Source: Zonotrichia leucophrys gambelii
Lineage: Eukaryota; Chordata; Aves; Passeriformes; Passerellidae
Length of the DNA stretch: 64,000 bases
Reading direction: 5' to 3'
Assembly: GCF_028769735.1 (NCBI RefSeq)
Contig: NC_088173.1
Span: 16,928,038-16,992,037 of the forward strand
The first letter of the stretch is position 1. Every line of letters starts with the position of its first letter. The translations under genes were made by a program, and so were the position numbers. The notes beneath the pieces were generated by a model. It saw only the letters and a program-made list of their open reading frames with translations. It did not search any database and was not told the origin of the DNA. This document shows, one piece after another, positions 1 to 13,565 of the stretch.

Positions 1-2294
1 AACAAAGGAGAAGAATGCACATGTGCTGGATGTGAGACAGAGGAGATTCAAAGGGGCAAAATAATATTTACAAAAATGTTACTGTTATGAATACCTAACC
101 CTTTTCTTTTCCCATTAACTTCTGTTTATTCACTGCCTTCCCCCTAGAAATACTCTAGGTAAAACAACTTTGTGAAACATTTGGCAGTGAGCCTATCAAT
201 GTGCCTTTTAAATCACAATTATCAGACAATCAGTGAATGTATGAGTACTGTTTTTCATCTTCTGACTGAAAAACAGATGGTTATTTAATCTATTGATCAA
301 GCACTGGTGTTTTGTTTTTGTATTAGTTGTGATTAAGTACGTGTAGTAGTTGCTTATAATACACAGTGATTTACTTAACACTGTCAAATGCTTTATATTG
401 CATCTGTAGGTATGTGACTTTGCTCTTATTAAAACATTCAGAACTAACACAAAGCTTCTCAGTGTGTGCATGCCAAATTTGTTGGTATTTGAAATGTCTG
501 GCATGATAAATTATTGAATATACTTATATGGATTGACTTTTCAGGGCTTACTAGTAAAATGGAATATTTTTTACCTAAAAGTGGCTTCACGCTGGGAAGG
601 TTTTGAAGGTATTCCGTCTGCACAAAGTACTTGGGGCATAATCCACTTAAATCCTGTCTATTTCGTTTGAACTGTAAAGTCAAGTACTAGGTAGGTCTCG
701 TGCATTAGGATGCCTGGTATTCTGTCTGCATTAGCATGTGGTAAAGCTACTATTTGCATATATTTCAGCATCATATGGGCAGCAGCACATTCAAGACAAA
801 ACCAATTTGCATTTATGGCTTATACTTTAAGAGCTACCTCTTCACAATCTCTTCATGCCAATAATCCTTCAGTGATTTTTCTGAGACCCAGAAAGATTAC
901 TTTTCTCTGCAAGTACTACTGTACAACTACTACTGGTGCTATACAACTCCATCTTGGCTATTTTTATGTTATATGCTTGGACAGCTTTTTTAGACACATT
1001 AAAAACATTTTTAAGCTGTATTTTTGCCACCCTGGGTGCTACTTCTTCAAACTACAGTACTCACCAGCAGTTTTTTGCTAGAATCAGCTTTTATATGGTT
1101 CTATGATTTTATAAATATTTTATTAACAAAGAGCAGTTGTATCCTGGTTGAATGGTGTGGCAGTGGTAACTGAGTGACTAGAATGAAGCATGTGATAAAG
1201 TCTCTGCCCCGACATTAATTATCTCTATGTGTAAAACATAGGTATAAATATATTGTAAGGAGGATAAAAGTCTACTTTTGACTTTCCAAATAACATCTGT
1301 ACATTGCAGTAGGTAATTCAGCTGTGGTGTCTATACTATTCTAGGACACTACATGTTACAGTGTGTGTAATTCTTATCTAAATGTGAAAACAACAAATTG
1401 CAACTGGATGGTAGTTACTCCTCATCTAATCATACTCTTCTAGAGGTGCTGCTAGGATGTCCATTTTAAAGCTTTTCAGAGTAAAATGCATTAGGAAGAC
1501 AAGGTAACTTAATTCTTCAGCCTTGAAGGAAAGTTTCTGTAGTATAACAGAGAAGATAATTTATTCAAAGACAGTTCTTTATTAATTTTTAAAACTTATT
1601 CTTGTAATATTTCCAGCATCGGTACCTGAGTAAGCAATATAAAAACTAGACTAAGGCATTGCAGAGGCATTTTTCACATCTGTCTTTTTTTTGGAGCCCA
1701 TCCAAATTGGTTAAGTTTTCTGAACTGTGCTAATTACCAAATCATTCAATTTTTTCCCCATCTGGATTTACCTCCTTGGTTTTCCTAACCAGCCAAGTCA
1801 CTGTTTTGCATGCCAAATGTCATGATAAATACCTAGTTTGTATGAGCTGCGTGAAAAAGTCGTGACACAATTTTCTCACTTCTTTTATATGTCAGCTTGC
1901 ACAATATGGTGTGGATAATTTTAAAAAAATGAAATGTGTAGTATTACTTAAGAAAACTAAATATTTGGCCATGGAAGGTAAAGAAGCCTTTAGAGAATAG
2001 AGTACATTCATACTTTAGGTAAATACACAAGTTGTACGCAATGATGCCCAGATTTATAATTCTGTTCTGTCATATAACCTTAAATTTTTTAGAAGTCTTT
2101 TGAAATAAAGACTTAAGTGCACTTCTTGCTGCTTTTTAAGGTAGCTTTTAAGTTATTTTAAGTTTGAACAGTTTCCCTTGCAAAATTCAGTACTTTATTG
2201 AAACTTAAATATGCTCTCTTGAATGAGAGCTTTTGCTTTTATAAGTACGTAAGTTGTTACTAAAATGCACAGTAGTTTGTTGTTCAGAATTTTA

Positions 2295-3365
2295 GTGCTT
2301 GTTGGGGTATCAGAGGGCATTGCTGTCTCTCCCAGAGGACTGTGGGGGCAACGAGTCTCCCACTGTAAGATCAGGTTTATGACCACCTGAGGAACTTGGA
2401 TGTGTCTATAGGATCTGATAAGATGCATTCCAGAGTCCTAAGAGAATTGGCCGATACACTCTTCACACCATTTGAATGGTCGTGGTAGTCAAGTGAAGTC
2501 CCAGGTGACTGGAAAAAGGGAAATGTACTTATCTCTAAAAAGGGTAGGAAGGAGGACCCTGGGAATTATTGACCTGTCAGCCCCACCTCTGTGCCTGGGA
2601 ATATGATGGAACAGATTCTCTAGAAGCTATGCTAAGGAACATGGAGTACAGGGAATGTGCTGGGTTGGAGCAAGCCCTGGTGACAACACAGACTGGGGGA
2701 TGGACAGATTGAGAGCAGCCCTGCTGAGAAGGACTTGGGGATGGATGAGAGGCTGGACATGAGCTGACAATGTGCACTCCCAGCCCAGAAAGCCAATCCA
2801 GTCCTGGGCTGCACCAAACGCAATGTGGCCAACAGGGAGAGGGAGAGGATTCTGCCCCTCTGCTCTGCTCTGGTGAGACCCCACCTGCAGTGCTGCATCC
2901 AGCCCTGGGGCCCCATGAAGGACATGGAGCTGTTGGAAAGAGCCTAGAGGAGACACATGGAGCACCTCTCCTGTGAGGAAAGGATGAGAGAACTAAGATT
3001 GTTTGGGCTTAGAAGACTTTGAGGTGACCTAATTGTGGTTTCAGTTCCTGAAAGGAGCCTACAGGAGAGCCAGAGAGGGACTTGTTATAATTACTCATAA
3101 TGACTGGAGAATAGGGAATGGATTAAAACTCGGAGTAGGTTTGTGTTAGGTGCTCATAAGAAATTCTTTACTGTGATAGTGGTGAGACACTGGAACAGGG
3201 TGCTCAGAGTAGTTGTGGATGCCCCATCTCTGGAAGTGTTGAATGCCAAGCTGGATGGGGCTTTGAGCAGCCAGGTCTAGTGGAAGATGCCACTGCTAGC
3301 GGTAGAGGGCTGGAACTCAATTATATTTAAGGTGATCTTCCAACCCAGACATTCTAGAAAGTCTT
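2295..3365 (+). mobile_element. CR1 LINE fragment, decayed, with internal deletion
   Basis: The stretch follows the familiar avian CR1 ORF2-to-3'-end order. An early reverse-transcriptase part (2330-2640) has the recognisable 'prepared plot' phrases around GATCTGATAAGATGCATTCC and GACTGGAAAAAGGGAAA. Then comes the C-terminal part (about 2720-3300), whose + strand translation, broken by stops, still reads AEKDLG, RPHLQCC, WGPMKDMELLERA, EERMRELRLF, RKFFT-like HKKFFT and HWNR. The last part is the CR1 3' end (GGAACTC...GATCTTCCAACCCAGACATTCTA). Between about 2645 and 2700 the catalytic middle of the reverse transcriptase is missing. There is no intact ORF, so this is an inactive, old, 5'-truncated copy. 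Boundaries are approximate. Confidence 0.9.
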
Positions 3366-3393
3366 ATATCACTAAACCTTAGTATTCTAAGTT

Positions 3394-3406
3394 AAAAAAA
3401 AAAAAA
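3394..3406. repeat. A13 homopolymer
   Basis: An uninterrupted A run about 30 bp past the CR1 3' end. CR1 normally ends in a short octamer repeat rather than poly(A), so the run is probably unrelated. Confidence 0.9.
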
Positions 3407-5860
3407 TCATTGCTAGATAATGCACCAGGGGCCTAAGGCTGAGAGAATTGCCTAATGAAGGCTGGATTTTCAACTCCTGTGGAGCAATTTCTTTCTGAAT
3501 TAAAATGTGATCATTATTGAGAAATAAACTTTTGCCAGAATTAAACAGATTAGATTATATCTAATATGCAATAAAAGAATTTACGGAAGAGTAGTGAGAG
3601 TTAAATCTCTCTGCAAGCACTGAGATCCTCATTTGCAGTAAGTACTCTACTTGTCCCACATCCTCAAACTGAGTTCATTAGTTTCTAAGGAAAACCACAT
3701 TTATTAATATTATCTAAAACAGTCCTATGGGCTATGCCACTGCTGCCTGGTATAAAGATTTTACCAGTTGGATAAAGAGGGAGCTTTATTTATATAGTCA
3801 ACAACAAGTGACACAACTGAATTGGTTCTAAACCAATTTTTATCCCAGTGGAAGCTCTGTGGTTTTTTGCAGTAGAATAGTCCTGTGGGAAATAATGATT
3901 TCATTTTCTTTGTTTTTTTTTTCCCCCACATATGTAGGACACAGATCTGAAAATCTTCTTAAAGCACCTAAATCTGTAAACATTTTAAGCGGAAAGGTTA
4001 CTGTCTTGCCACTGTTTAAACAGAATTAACTTTTTGTCCTAGTAAATTATTTAGTCTGGTTATTTTAGCTTAGAATTGTGTCTTCGCTTAGTCTGAAAAT
4101 ATCAGCTGGATTTTTGTATATGATGCTGGCATGTTCAGAGTTGGGTTGGGTTTTTTTTTTCCCCTCAATAAAACATGCTGTTGGAAGTCTGGTTTTTTTA
4201 AAGAGTTATATAAATACGGGTTTAAAAGGACTACTTTTTTTCCCAATGGTGTATACACTTAACAACATGTTTAATTCATCCCATGAAGAACATGACAGTT
4301 CACTTTTAAGGTTTATTTTAGCTTTTGCACTGAAAAACAGGGGTTTGAAATTTTGATCAGTATCTTTGCACAATACGTGCATACTCTTTTCAGCCTTGTG
4401 ACAGTTGGTGAATGTGCATTAAGAGATCATCTTCCTGTCCCCCACAGGAGATCACCTCCACACAACATATGCAGCATTTATCTGCCAAAATTCAGAAGTC
4501 TCTTGAATCAAGCTTTTCAAAAAATTCTTCCATCTGGAGCTCTTAGTGTTTTCCAGAGATTCTAGAAACCTACCAAGAGAAAAATCAGAACATTTCAGAA
4601 GCTAGAGTTAAGCTTATATATCTTTTATAGGAAAAGCATTGTGAAACAAGCAGCATATAATTTTAAAGGCCTGTGTGCATATTTATATGCTTTAATATAA
4701 AAAATGTTCTTTACATGCATGTAAAATGCATATTTCCATGTATAAACAAAGAGAAATAAACTGTAGTTTATTAATATTTTTTTACCTTCTATTTGTAGAG
4801 AGATTAATATACTGGACTAGTGTCACAAAAATGGCATACATTCCCTGGGAGATTGTGATATTCCACTACATCTTTAATTTGATGCTAATACCAACTGCAA
4901 GTTTGTAGTATTGGCAAGTGAAAAATCTATGCTGCTTTTACATCAGAGAACTTGAAAAAGAGAAGCAAAAATGGAGGGACAAAATGAAATGGAAATTGCA
5001 AAGCCTTTATTCTTCTCACACTCTTCCCTTTGGTTTATACACACAGGATCCAACTCCCTAGTTGCCTAGACAGAGCAAAGAAGGATAGAAGGGGTATTGT
5101 GAATACTAAACAATCTCTTCAGTACAGCTTTTTGGCTGGGAAGATGTAAACCTTTTTCTGCTAGCTTTGCAAAAGTGTTCTTTCAGTTATAGTGGTCAGC
5201 ACAAAGAAAATGATTCTTGAAGAACAGAGAAGGGAAAAGGATTGGTAGATCTGCTCCCTAAACTTTGACTATTTATTTGAAGAATGACAATTGCAGACTA
5301 TGATAGTGGTCAGCATTCAAGACTGAATGGGTGCAAGATGTTTTAATTGAGGTTGTAAGGTAATTTTAGAGTTCCATCATATCAGATTATTTCATTTAGC
5401 CAAAGGCTCATATTATAGACTACTTGTTTCCTAACAGGTTTTGACAATCTGATTTTATGAAATGGTTGTCTTGGTAACCCATTCACTTTGCTTCCATCTA
5501 CGAAAAAGCAAATGAGAAAACACTTATCTGGCTTGAATTTTTTCTTAAATCTTCCACCACTCTCTTGTTTTTCTTTTTGTCTTAGTTAACCTACAAGCTG
5601 GAACCCAAAGTAATACAAATATGTAATATATAACCCTGAATAATGTTGTCTGTATAGCTTGCAGGCAGATAGATATCCTCAATTACTTAGTATATAATTC
5701 ACAGGAGGGTTAATTATAAGCTCTTCAAGGCAGTGACCTCATTTTTGGAGACATCTGTAAAGTGCCAAGCATAATAATGGTGCTATCTGAATAATAACAC
5801 AAAAATGCTGCAAAAAATAATTTGTGAGATAGAAAGTAAATTACCATTTGTGCATTTTTG

Positions 5861-5901
5861 TATATATATGTGTGTGCGTATATATATGTATATATATATA
5901 A
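5861..5901. repeat. (TA)n/(TG)n compound microsatellite
   Basis: Alternating TA and TG dinucleotides with one CG interruption, about 41 bp, in intron 1. Confidence 0.95.
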
Positions 5902-8900
5902 TGTTCTCCTTTATTTGCATACTTACTTAATGGCTATTTTTGTCATAATACATTTGCACAAATTGATTTGTTGATATCATGTTTTCAACTTATGTAGTAT
6001 GGTTGTGTCTGTAGTATGACTGAGCATTTGTTTTCATGAGGTACAGTACTTTGGGAGGTTTAAATGCCGTAGGAAAATTTGGTTACAAAAGATGTAAATG
6101 ACAGAACGTTATTAAAAATTTTCAGAAAACAATTTGTTAGTAATTAACTGAAATTGTATGACATTAGAGCATTTAATGTCAGGGTTAGCAGCCTTCTTGT
6201 ATTCAGCCTAGAAGGAATAGCTCAGACTGCAAAGAGCCACACAGGAGCTTTCAAATTTGGGAAAGCAAATTTGAAATGCACTGAGAAATTTAGTTAGTAT
6301 GTGAAAAATGAGTAAGAAAATTCTGCCAAAATGGAACACAGTTGAACAGTCTCAAAAAACACACTGGTTAAGGCATGACTGATCACATCTCCAAGTGAAC
6401 AGAAAGAAAGAAAAAGGAAAAAAATATGTGCCTTCATAATACAGTTAAAGATGTAAGGCTAAGAAAAAAGCATAGCTCCCAAAAGAAAAGGAATGCAATG
6501 AAGCAATGTGTCAGCACTAGTTAAACTGGTAAGGATGAAAATAAGAAAAGCATAAATAGAAAATTAATTCATTTTTATAAAAGGGTTACAGGATTTATGA
6601 AAAGCTTGGGGAACAGTATAACGAGATAATGAGAAAATAGAACCAATATTAGGAAAGGTAGGTCAAAGGAATGAGTTCGGGATTTTGTTTGTTTGTTTGG
6701 TTTTTTAAGAAGAAGAACTGAGTCCCAAATCATAAGGTTTACATCACCTTAATTTTTAAATTGTATTTGTCTTTTAGAAATTTTTAGCAAAACTAAGCCT
6801 TGGTTTTCATCTTTCTCCCTTTTACTTCATTATTCCCCACAGAAATGCTAGTTCATAAGAATTTAAAAAAAAAAGAAAAAAATACTTTCACGTGTGAGGC
6901 AAAATATTTACTTTCTTAGTTTTGTTGTGACAGAGAACAGATTTCATTTTATACTGCTTGTTTCCTGAGATGTTGTTTGTGGTTATAAAAGTTTGATGCC
7001 ATGCAAGAGTTCAGGATCAGCTTTTCTTAGGTCCTGTGTGATACCTTACCCTAGCTTCCTAAGGTAAATTTGGTTGATTTGTTTTCTGTTTGTCACAAAT
7101 GTGAGAAATTGTCATGATTTCTCTTAAGATGAAAGCATTCATTTTTTTATTTCTAAATCACTGGAAACCAGTAGAGAATGAAAATGGGAAGGTGCTGTAG
7201 AAATACAATTTCCAGAAAGTTAGTCTTCTCATTGTTGATAGTTTTACAATTAATTAATAACATTCTACATCTCAATCTGGATATGGCGTGCAGACTTCCA
7301 AGACTAAGCACGTGTTCTCCAATAGCTGTAGTCCTCCTGTGTGCTTTAACTCCAGCAGGTGATTTGTGGGCTCCTTACTGTTTCATTTCACCTCCTGCAT
7401 TCTGTTCCCATAAGGCTTGTGGTGAAGATCTCCAGTATTTATGGGGTTCCAGAGTGTCCCAAACCTTCCTCAAGCCACTTTTGCTTCTCCTGACCCCTGT
7501 TGTATCAACTTTTATCTGGCCTGTGCAACTCCAGTAAGGTCCCACTTTGTAACCTGCTTGATAAAATGCTGGGGGTGTAGTTAAGGGCTCCCAAAGCCTT
7601 AAAAACTATAAACTTTACATGCTCATTTCATGATGAATTCCTTGCTATTATCCATTCTCTGAAATAATACTTTAATTGAACCAAATTGATGAAAAATGCA
7701 GGTATACACAATTATTTATACAGGTAAATCAGGCAGTAGGGGTCCAAAATATTATAAAAAGCTTAGGTAAGCAATGGTAATAAAAAATGCTCTTAGATAT
7801 TAATGTAGCAGTATCATGATAAAGCTCTTCCTCTTTTTTCTTCATCTGACTTTTTGTTCTTGACCAAATAATACTGATAATTTCAGCACTCTTTCATACC
7901 TTTTCATTCGTGTTTAGATTTGGTTGTGTATCTGTTCTTTCAGGTCTTCTCAGGTTTGATCTTTTTTCCTGAAATTCCTTCATTTGTTTCATACAGTGGG
8001 AGAAAATTATCATTTGGCAAGACAAAAAGCTTGAGCAACTTTCCCCAAATTCTTCCTTTGGTGAAAACCACCCACATTTGGTGAAAATCTTACTGCCAGT
8101 AGCATCATCATAGTAGGGAACATTCAAAGTCCCTCATATGCATTTTTCTGTGTTGTTCACCTTCCCTGTTTTGGTATGTCCCCACAAAGCACCAGCAGTC
8201 TTTAGATTACTGTGGGCACACAAGTCATATGTGCATGTTGTGCATAGCTGGCTGGGAGCCCAAAATCATTGGTCCATGGACTTGCTGATAGGAGCAAGTC
8301 CTGGGGCCTGAGCATGTGGCTGTACCTTACGTTGTGTGGTAGGTAGGATTTTGGCTTTAGGCACAGATGGGTAATATGAGCTCAGAAATTTTTTCTGCTA
8401 ATATTAATAAAATAATAATTTTAAAATATGGGACATGTAATACAAGATGACATGTGGTGGACTAAACATTAATATTCATTTGGAAAGATCTTTAGTACTC
8501 AGCGAGACATCCTGCTCATTGTTTTTACACCACTACCTTATGTATATGTTACCTCTTTCCTCCCCTTAATGGACCAAATTTTCCTGTGTCACAGAACCTT
8601 ATCTTCCTGGTCAGCTAGGGATATAGAATAGACATGGAGCTTTGGTAACTTCCTTTCTGGTATATATTTCAGGTTCTAGAAGAATTTTTGGCATGAGTCT
8701 TTGCAGTGGTGCTCAGTTTAATAAAAACAACAGTAATTGTATCCCTTTCACAAGGCTAATTATTGCCCCCCAGATATGTAAAGAAGTATTCATTATGTGT
8801 GCATGATAGATTGCTAATTGTATTGATTAAATGTCAGCAGAAGAAGCTTACATAGTAGAAATAAAAATGCCACAAATCTCTGTTGTTGTTTTCTGGATTA

Positions 8901-11900
8901 CACTGTGATCAGGAAAATGAAGACTAAACAAATATTTATAATTGATACTCAGAGATGAGTCTGCCTTACTTTCTTGCTTATCTGGTAGCTCTGCAAAACT
9001 TATGAGATACTTTATGAATATTTGTCCTTTTGATTTTTTTCCTTATGTTGTAAATTTTCTTGGTAGTTTATAGAAAACAATTTGTGTTTGAGAGAGGCTG
9101 ATTACCGAATATGGGAGTCAAATACACCTGTACATTTCTGGCACTGCACTAACATTCTGTGTGTGACATACTGCAGGCCTTAGAGATGAACTGAATTTCC
9201 ATCTGATTCCAAGGAGTTCTCATGAAGTAACTTGATAGGTACAAAAAGAGGTTCAAGTTAGCTATATATGCATGCTGCAGGAATCCTGACATGGATTTGA
9301 CCTAGGTGGTCTATACCTAACAGCTTAAAATTTTGTTAGGCTGAAATGCTACTGAAGATTGCTAATGGATTTGGATGATTGTCCAGAAAAAAAATCAAAA
9401 CTAAAGAACACCTGAAAGGTAATTTACATTTATATAAGTTTATGGATGGCAGAATGAATTAATTTCCACTTTATCCTAACTACATGATGCATCACTGTTG
9501 GCTCTCTGAATTATGTGGTGGTCATCTGTCAAGCTCATGGAGTTGCAGCACAGTGTGATTTCTTCTGGATGCATCAACACTCTCCCTTAGCTGGCATACA
9601 CCTCTCATGCAGAGACACCATCAGGAAAGCCTTAAGGACAAAATAGCTGCCTTTCTGGAATGTCTGACCTTGAAAAGATAATAAATCTTATCTCTAAAAG
9701 CTATGAAAAAATTCCTTTAATTGCCATGAATGGATCACCCAAATTATGTTACAAATTCAATATAACCCGGATTTCACAAATTGTGATATGCAATGAAAGT
9801 GAAAACCTCTTTTGGGACTTAAATGAGGTTCTTATGACTGAAAGCTTATATGGTATTCATGTTGCAACCTTGGAACTGTATTTAAATATTTTCTCATTGT
9901 TCTTTATGTATTTGAGCAAAGCTTGTTTCTCTTGATGCTTTTGGATATAACATATGTTATGTTTTTCAAGGAACTCTTTATTTTGAAGGAACACAAGGCC
10001 TGGTTATGCAAGCATCTACAGGTGAGCAGATAGTCTTTTACACATGGGGTTGAGCAACACATTTCACAACACCTGATGGGTCTCTGGTCAGGCCTCCCTA
10101 TTGAATTTGCTAATGTTTGAGAGGAGTGAGGGCATGGTAACTGATCAGAATAAAAGGTGAAATTGTATCTACCAGGGCTCTTAGCTGGTGCAGTATTTGT
10201 CCCCAGGCTCATCCAGTTAAAATAGTCCCCAAAGAAAATAAATTAGTACAAGTTTCTCTGTTACTTCTATTTGGAGAGGTTTTTGGAGTGTCTGCAGGGA
10301 TGCAGCAACAAGAGAAAGTGGAGATCTGAGATGCAGATGTCACTGCCTGAAGATTGTGCAGAAGCATGAGTCATTTAGGCAGAGATTTTTTGAATTCCCA
10401 TAATTGACAGGCTTGGAAGCAATGACTTGATTGTTGTAGAAGAATGTGGACAGTCCTACTCTCCAAGTAGCCAGAAACACTGGAAATAAAAATATCTTTT
10501 TAAACCATGATCTCAGAAAGCCTGTACCAGTTCTTTCCAGAAGGCTCTCAATGTATTCTGGCAATACACTGCAGATTCCTATGCACTTCTAAAATCCTGC
10601 AGCTGTGAAAATCTGCAAATCATGAGCAGGAGGGCACACCAACAATCATTGCACTTGAGCAGAATCCTGATAAGTCTCAGAACTGAATTTCCCCCCAAAG
10701 TTCTGTTGTTGTTGCCTTGTTTCATGTTGAAATCTCTACACAGAGGAAAAACTGTGTAGTAGAAAATGGTTACTGCAGTATGAGACTAAAATATTAGTGA
10801 ATATATACTTTAGTAGAATTCTCTGGCTTGTAAGGCAAAAGAAGTCTTAGCAGGTTTTTTTCCCTTCATCATTTAAAAATTCTGTTTATGTCCATTTGTA
10901 TTTCACATCAGAGTAAGTGCTTTGTGTAGTTGAAATTACTTGCATTTAAAAAAGACAGATGAATTTTACTTGAAAGTGAGATGCAGATATAGTACTGATA
11001 CGACAATTATAAAATATATATGATGCCTAAGTTTTTAAGTGCTTGCACCTGTGAGATTCTATAAATAACCCATAGCTGATTTGTTTAAGAACTTACTAGA
11101 CCAGATTTTCCCCGACTTGTTTATCTCACTCACATTGCCCCATTCATCTTGGTCTCCCCAACAGGGATATTTTCAGTGATATTTTCACACTTCCCTTGCA
11201 CAGAGATTACTGCTCTTCCAGGAGGGTTGGGCAGAAAGCTGTACTGTTCCTCTGCTGCTTGTACTCATCTTGGGCATTGTTAGCCAAGGACCCTGGGTGA
11301 CCATAACAATTCTCTCCATCCAGCTGTCTGATGTCCTGAATGGAGAAGGATCACTTCCAGGATTTTTCCTCCAGCCAAGATCTTTACCACCTTCTCTCCA
11401 GATCCCTTTTTTTCTGTCCTTTTCTTTCCACAACCCCAAGGCCCCAGGGTTCCTGATTTAAGCACAGTATGTGATCAGCATCCTAATTTGTGGTTTTGTC
11501 TTATCTGTCTAAAAATTGGAATATTTGGGAGATGCCACTTTCATACCAGATGTTAGAAAGATTTACAATCAGAGTGCACATGCAGCTGGCAAATAGCAAA
11601 CTTCTGCTTGAAAGTTCAAACCCTGAGTTTTTGACATGCAGTCCTCCTACACACATACACCCAATTATCTGCCACCTGTTAGTGTTCTCAATTTAAGATG
11701 GAAGATTTTTTTTTATAACAGGTGCTGATACTTCCAAAATATCAGCCCTTGGATAGCCTGTAGAATGACCCAGTCCCACACTGTTTGCTGCACCTCTGTT
11801 CTTCCTAGAATGGGGTTGTGAGTGGGGTCAGTAGAAGGGACAAGGCATTCCAAAGTACCTTTGAGCTTCACCCTAAAGGTGTACTAGTATTTTAAAGGTA

Positions 11901-13105
11901 GATGATGATATCATACTTTCAACAACTGCATATGAATGATTAAGAACATTTTTGCCCTCATTATTGGATTATGCAGAAATAAACTCCTATCAATAGTCTT
12001 AGTAATAATATGTTGTTTTACTGTCTGACCTTGAAGTTCTTGAAGCATTTTAGGGAAGAAATACGAGCATTCACATACCTCTGGTCTGGAAAGTACAGTG
12101 AAGATAGTTCAAATTATTATCAAGCTATAATTTCAATTTTTTTTTCTCTTTTGCTGTGTTAAGCCAGAGCTGATGAAACAAGAAAAAATTTTCATATTTT
12201 GCAAGGACAATCAAAATGCCTGAAACTTATTTTTTCTAGTTTCTTATAAATACAAAAAAGTGCTTGTAATTAAAAGGTTAGGATTTCTCTTTTCATATTA
12301 TGTTGTAAATAGAAAATTTAATGGAACACTGCTTGCATTTTAATGGTTTTCATTGACTTAGATTTAGAAATCTTCATTTATCTCAGACACAGTCTTTATA
12401 TGGTACAACCATCCTTTGTAACTTTTATAACTGCACATGCTTTTATGCTTACAATGTGCATTTATAAAGAGTCTCTATAGATACTTTAGTGGATTTGAAA
12501 GATTTCTGATGTCCATAGAAATATACAGAAGAGCCCACTGACATTAAGTGAGTGTATCATTTCTTTGCCAGTATTTTTGGCAGTCAGTATTTCATTGGAA
12601 ATCTCCTATTTATTCATAAATGCTTTTTTATTTCCTTTAAACCACTGTACTACCACATATCCTGAATTCTAATACTCAATAAAGTAAATGAAGGAAAAGG
12701 CCTTATAGGAGCAGCTCATACAAGTATTTTGTGTTAAAGGGAATTTGCATTCTGGCCATATCCCCAGTGACGGCTGAAATGAACCCAGTCAAATGATTTT
12801 AGGCATAAAGCTGTGCTAGTTGAAGTTGTGTATAGATTTAGTCATTAAGAAATGGTAGAAAAATGGTAGTAACTGTTACTTCTGAATTTTTATATATCAA
12901 GCATTGGAGAAAGATCTATTTGAATAAATGAGCATTAAAAAATGAGTTAGTTTATTTCTGTTAAAAATGATCAAGAATTTGTCCATTATGCCTATGCTGG
13001 TGTTCACTGACTGACAGATTGATGTTTAATTTATGTAGTGTTCCCCCGTTATTGACATGACTCAAAATCTTAAACATTTTTTACATGGAATTTCTATTAA
13101 ATACA

Positions 13106-13197
13106 TTAATTGCTAAATCAGTATAGTGATAAATATGATTCTGATATTTCTTTAATTGCTAAATCAGTCTAGTGATGAATATGATTCTTGTTTCTTT
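13106..13197. repeat. 46-bp imperfect tandem duplication
   Basis: Two adjacent copies (13106-13151 and 13152-13197) begin TTAATTGCTAAATCAGT and stay nearly identical through AATATGATTCT. They differ by a few substitutions and diverge at the end. No coding potential; a local duplication in intron 1. Confidence 0.9.
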
Positions 13198-13474
13198 CTC
13201 TTCATTAATGCTAAATATAAGACATATTTTGTATTTTTGTGGCTTGCATCATAACTTGCCATTTGATTATTGAAGTTAAATGAATTGAGATTAGTAATTT
13301 TCCCATGAGTAATTTCTATGAACATTATGATCCTTTCACATCTGTTTATGTGGGACAATAAAGCAGCTACCATTACTGGACAAATTCCCGAATGCAAAAT
13401 GAAGCCCAGACTAATCCCCAAGTCTGCTGATGACAATTTAGTTCCTCTTCATTGCTACCATTATCTCAGGTTCA

Positions 13475-13565
13475 GAGAATCATTAAGATTGAAAAAGGGC
13501 TTCATAGTCCATCCACCTAACACCACTATGATCTCACCTAAACCATATCCCCAAATTTCTGTTGG
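13475..13565 (-). mobile_element. CR1 3'-end fragment, antisense
   Basis: Read on +, the segment starts AGAATCATTAAGATTGAAAA and continues with a 'CATAGTCCATCCACCTAACACC' type phrase, followed by CACCTAAACCATATCCCC. This is the reverse complement of the 3' end of one avian CR1 subfamily, in which the gene-sense strand ends in a stretch pairing with AGAATCATTAAGGTTGGAAA. It is short, diverged and truncated. The outer boundary near 13565-13590 is unclear. Confidence 0.75.

Noticed and set aside
710..1081. 123-codon open frame on +
   Set aside because: AT-rich intronic sequence, no domain, no splice signals in phase; fits chance.
7178..7537. 119-codon open frame on +
   Set aside because: No recognisable domain or conserved motif, and a single uninterrupted frame of this size is expected in 64 kb.
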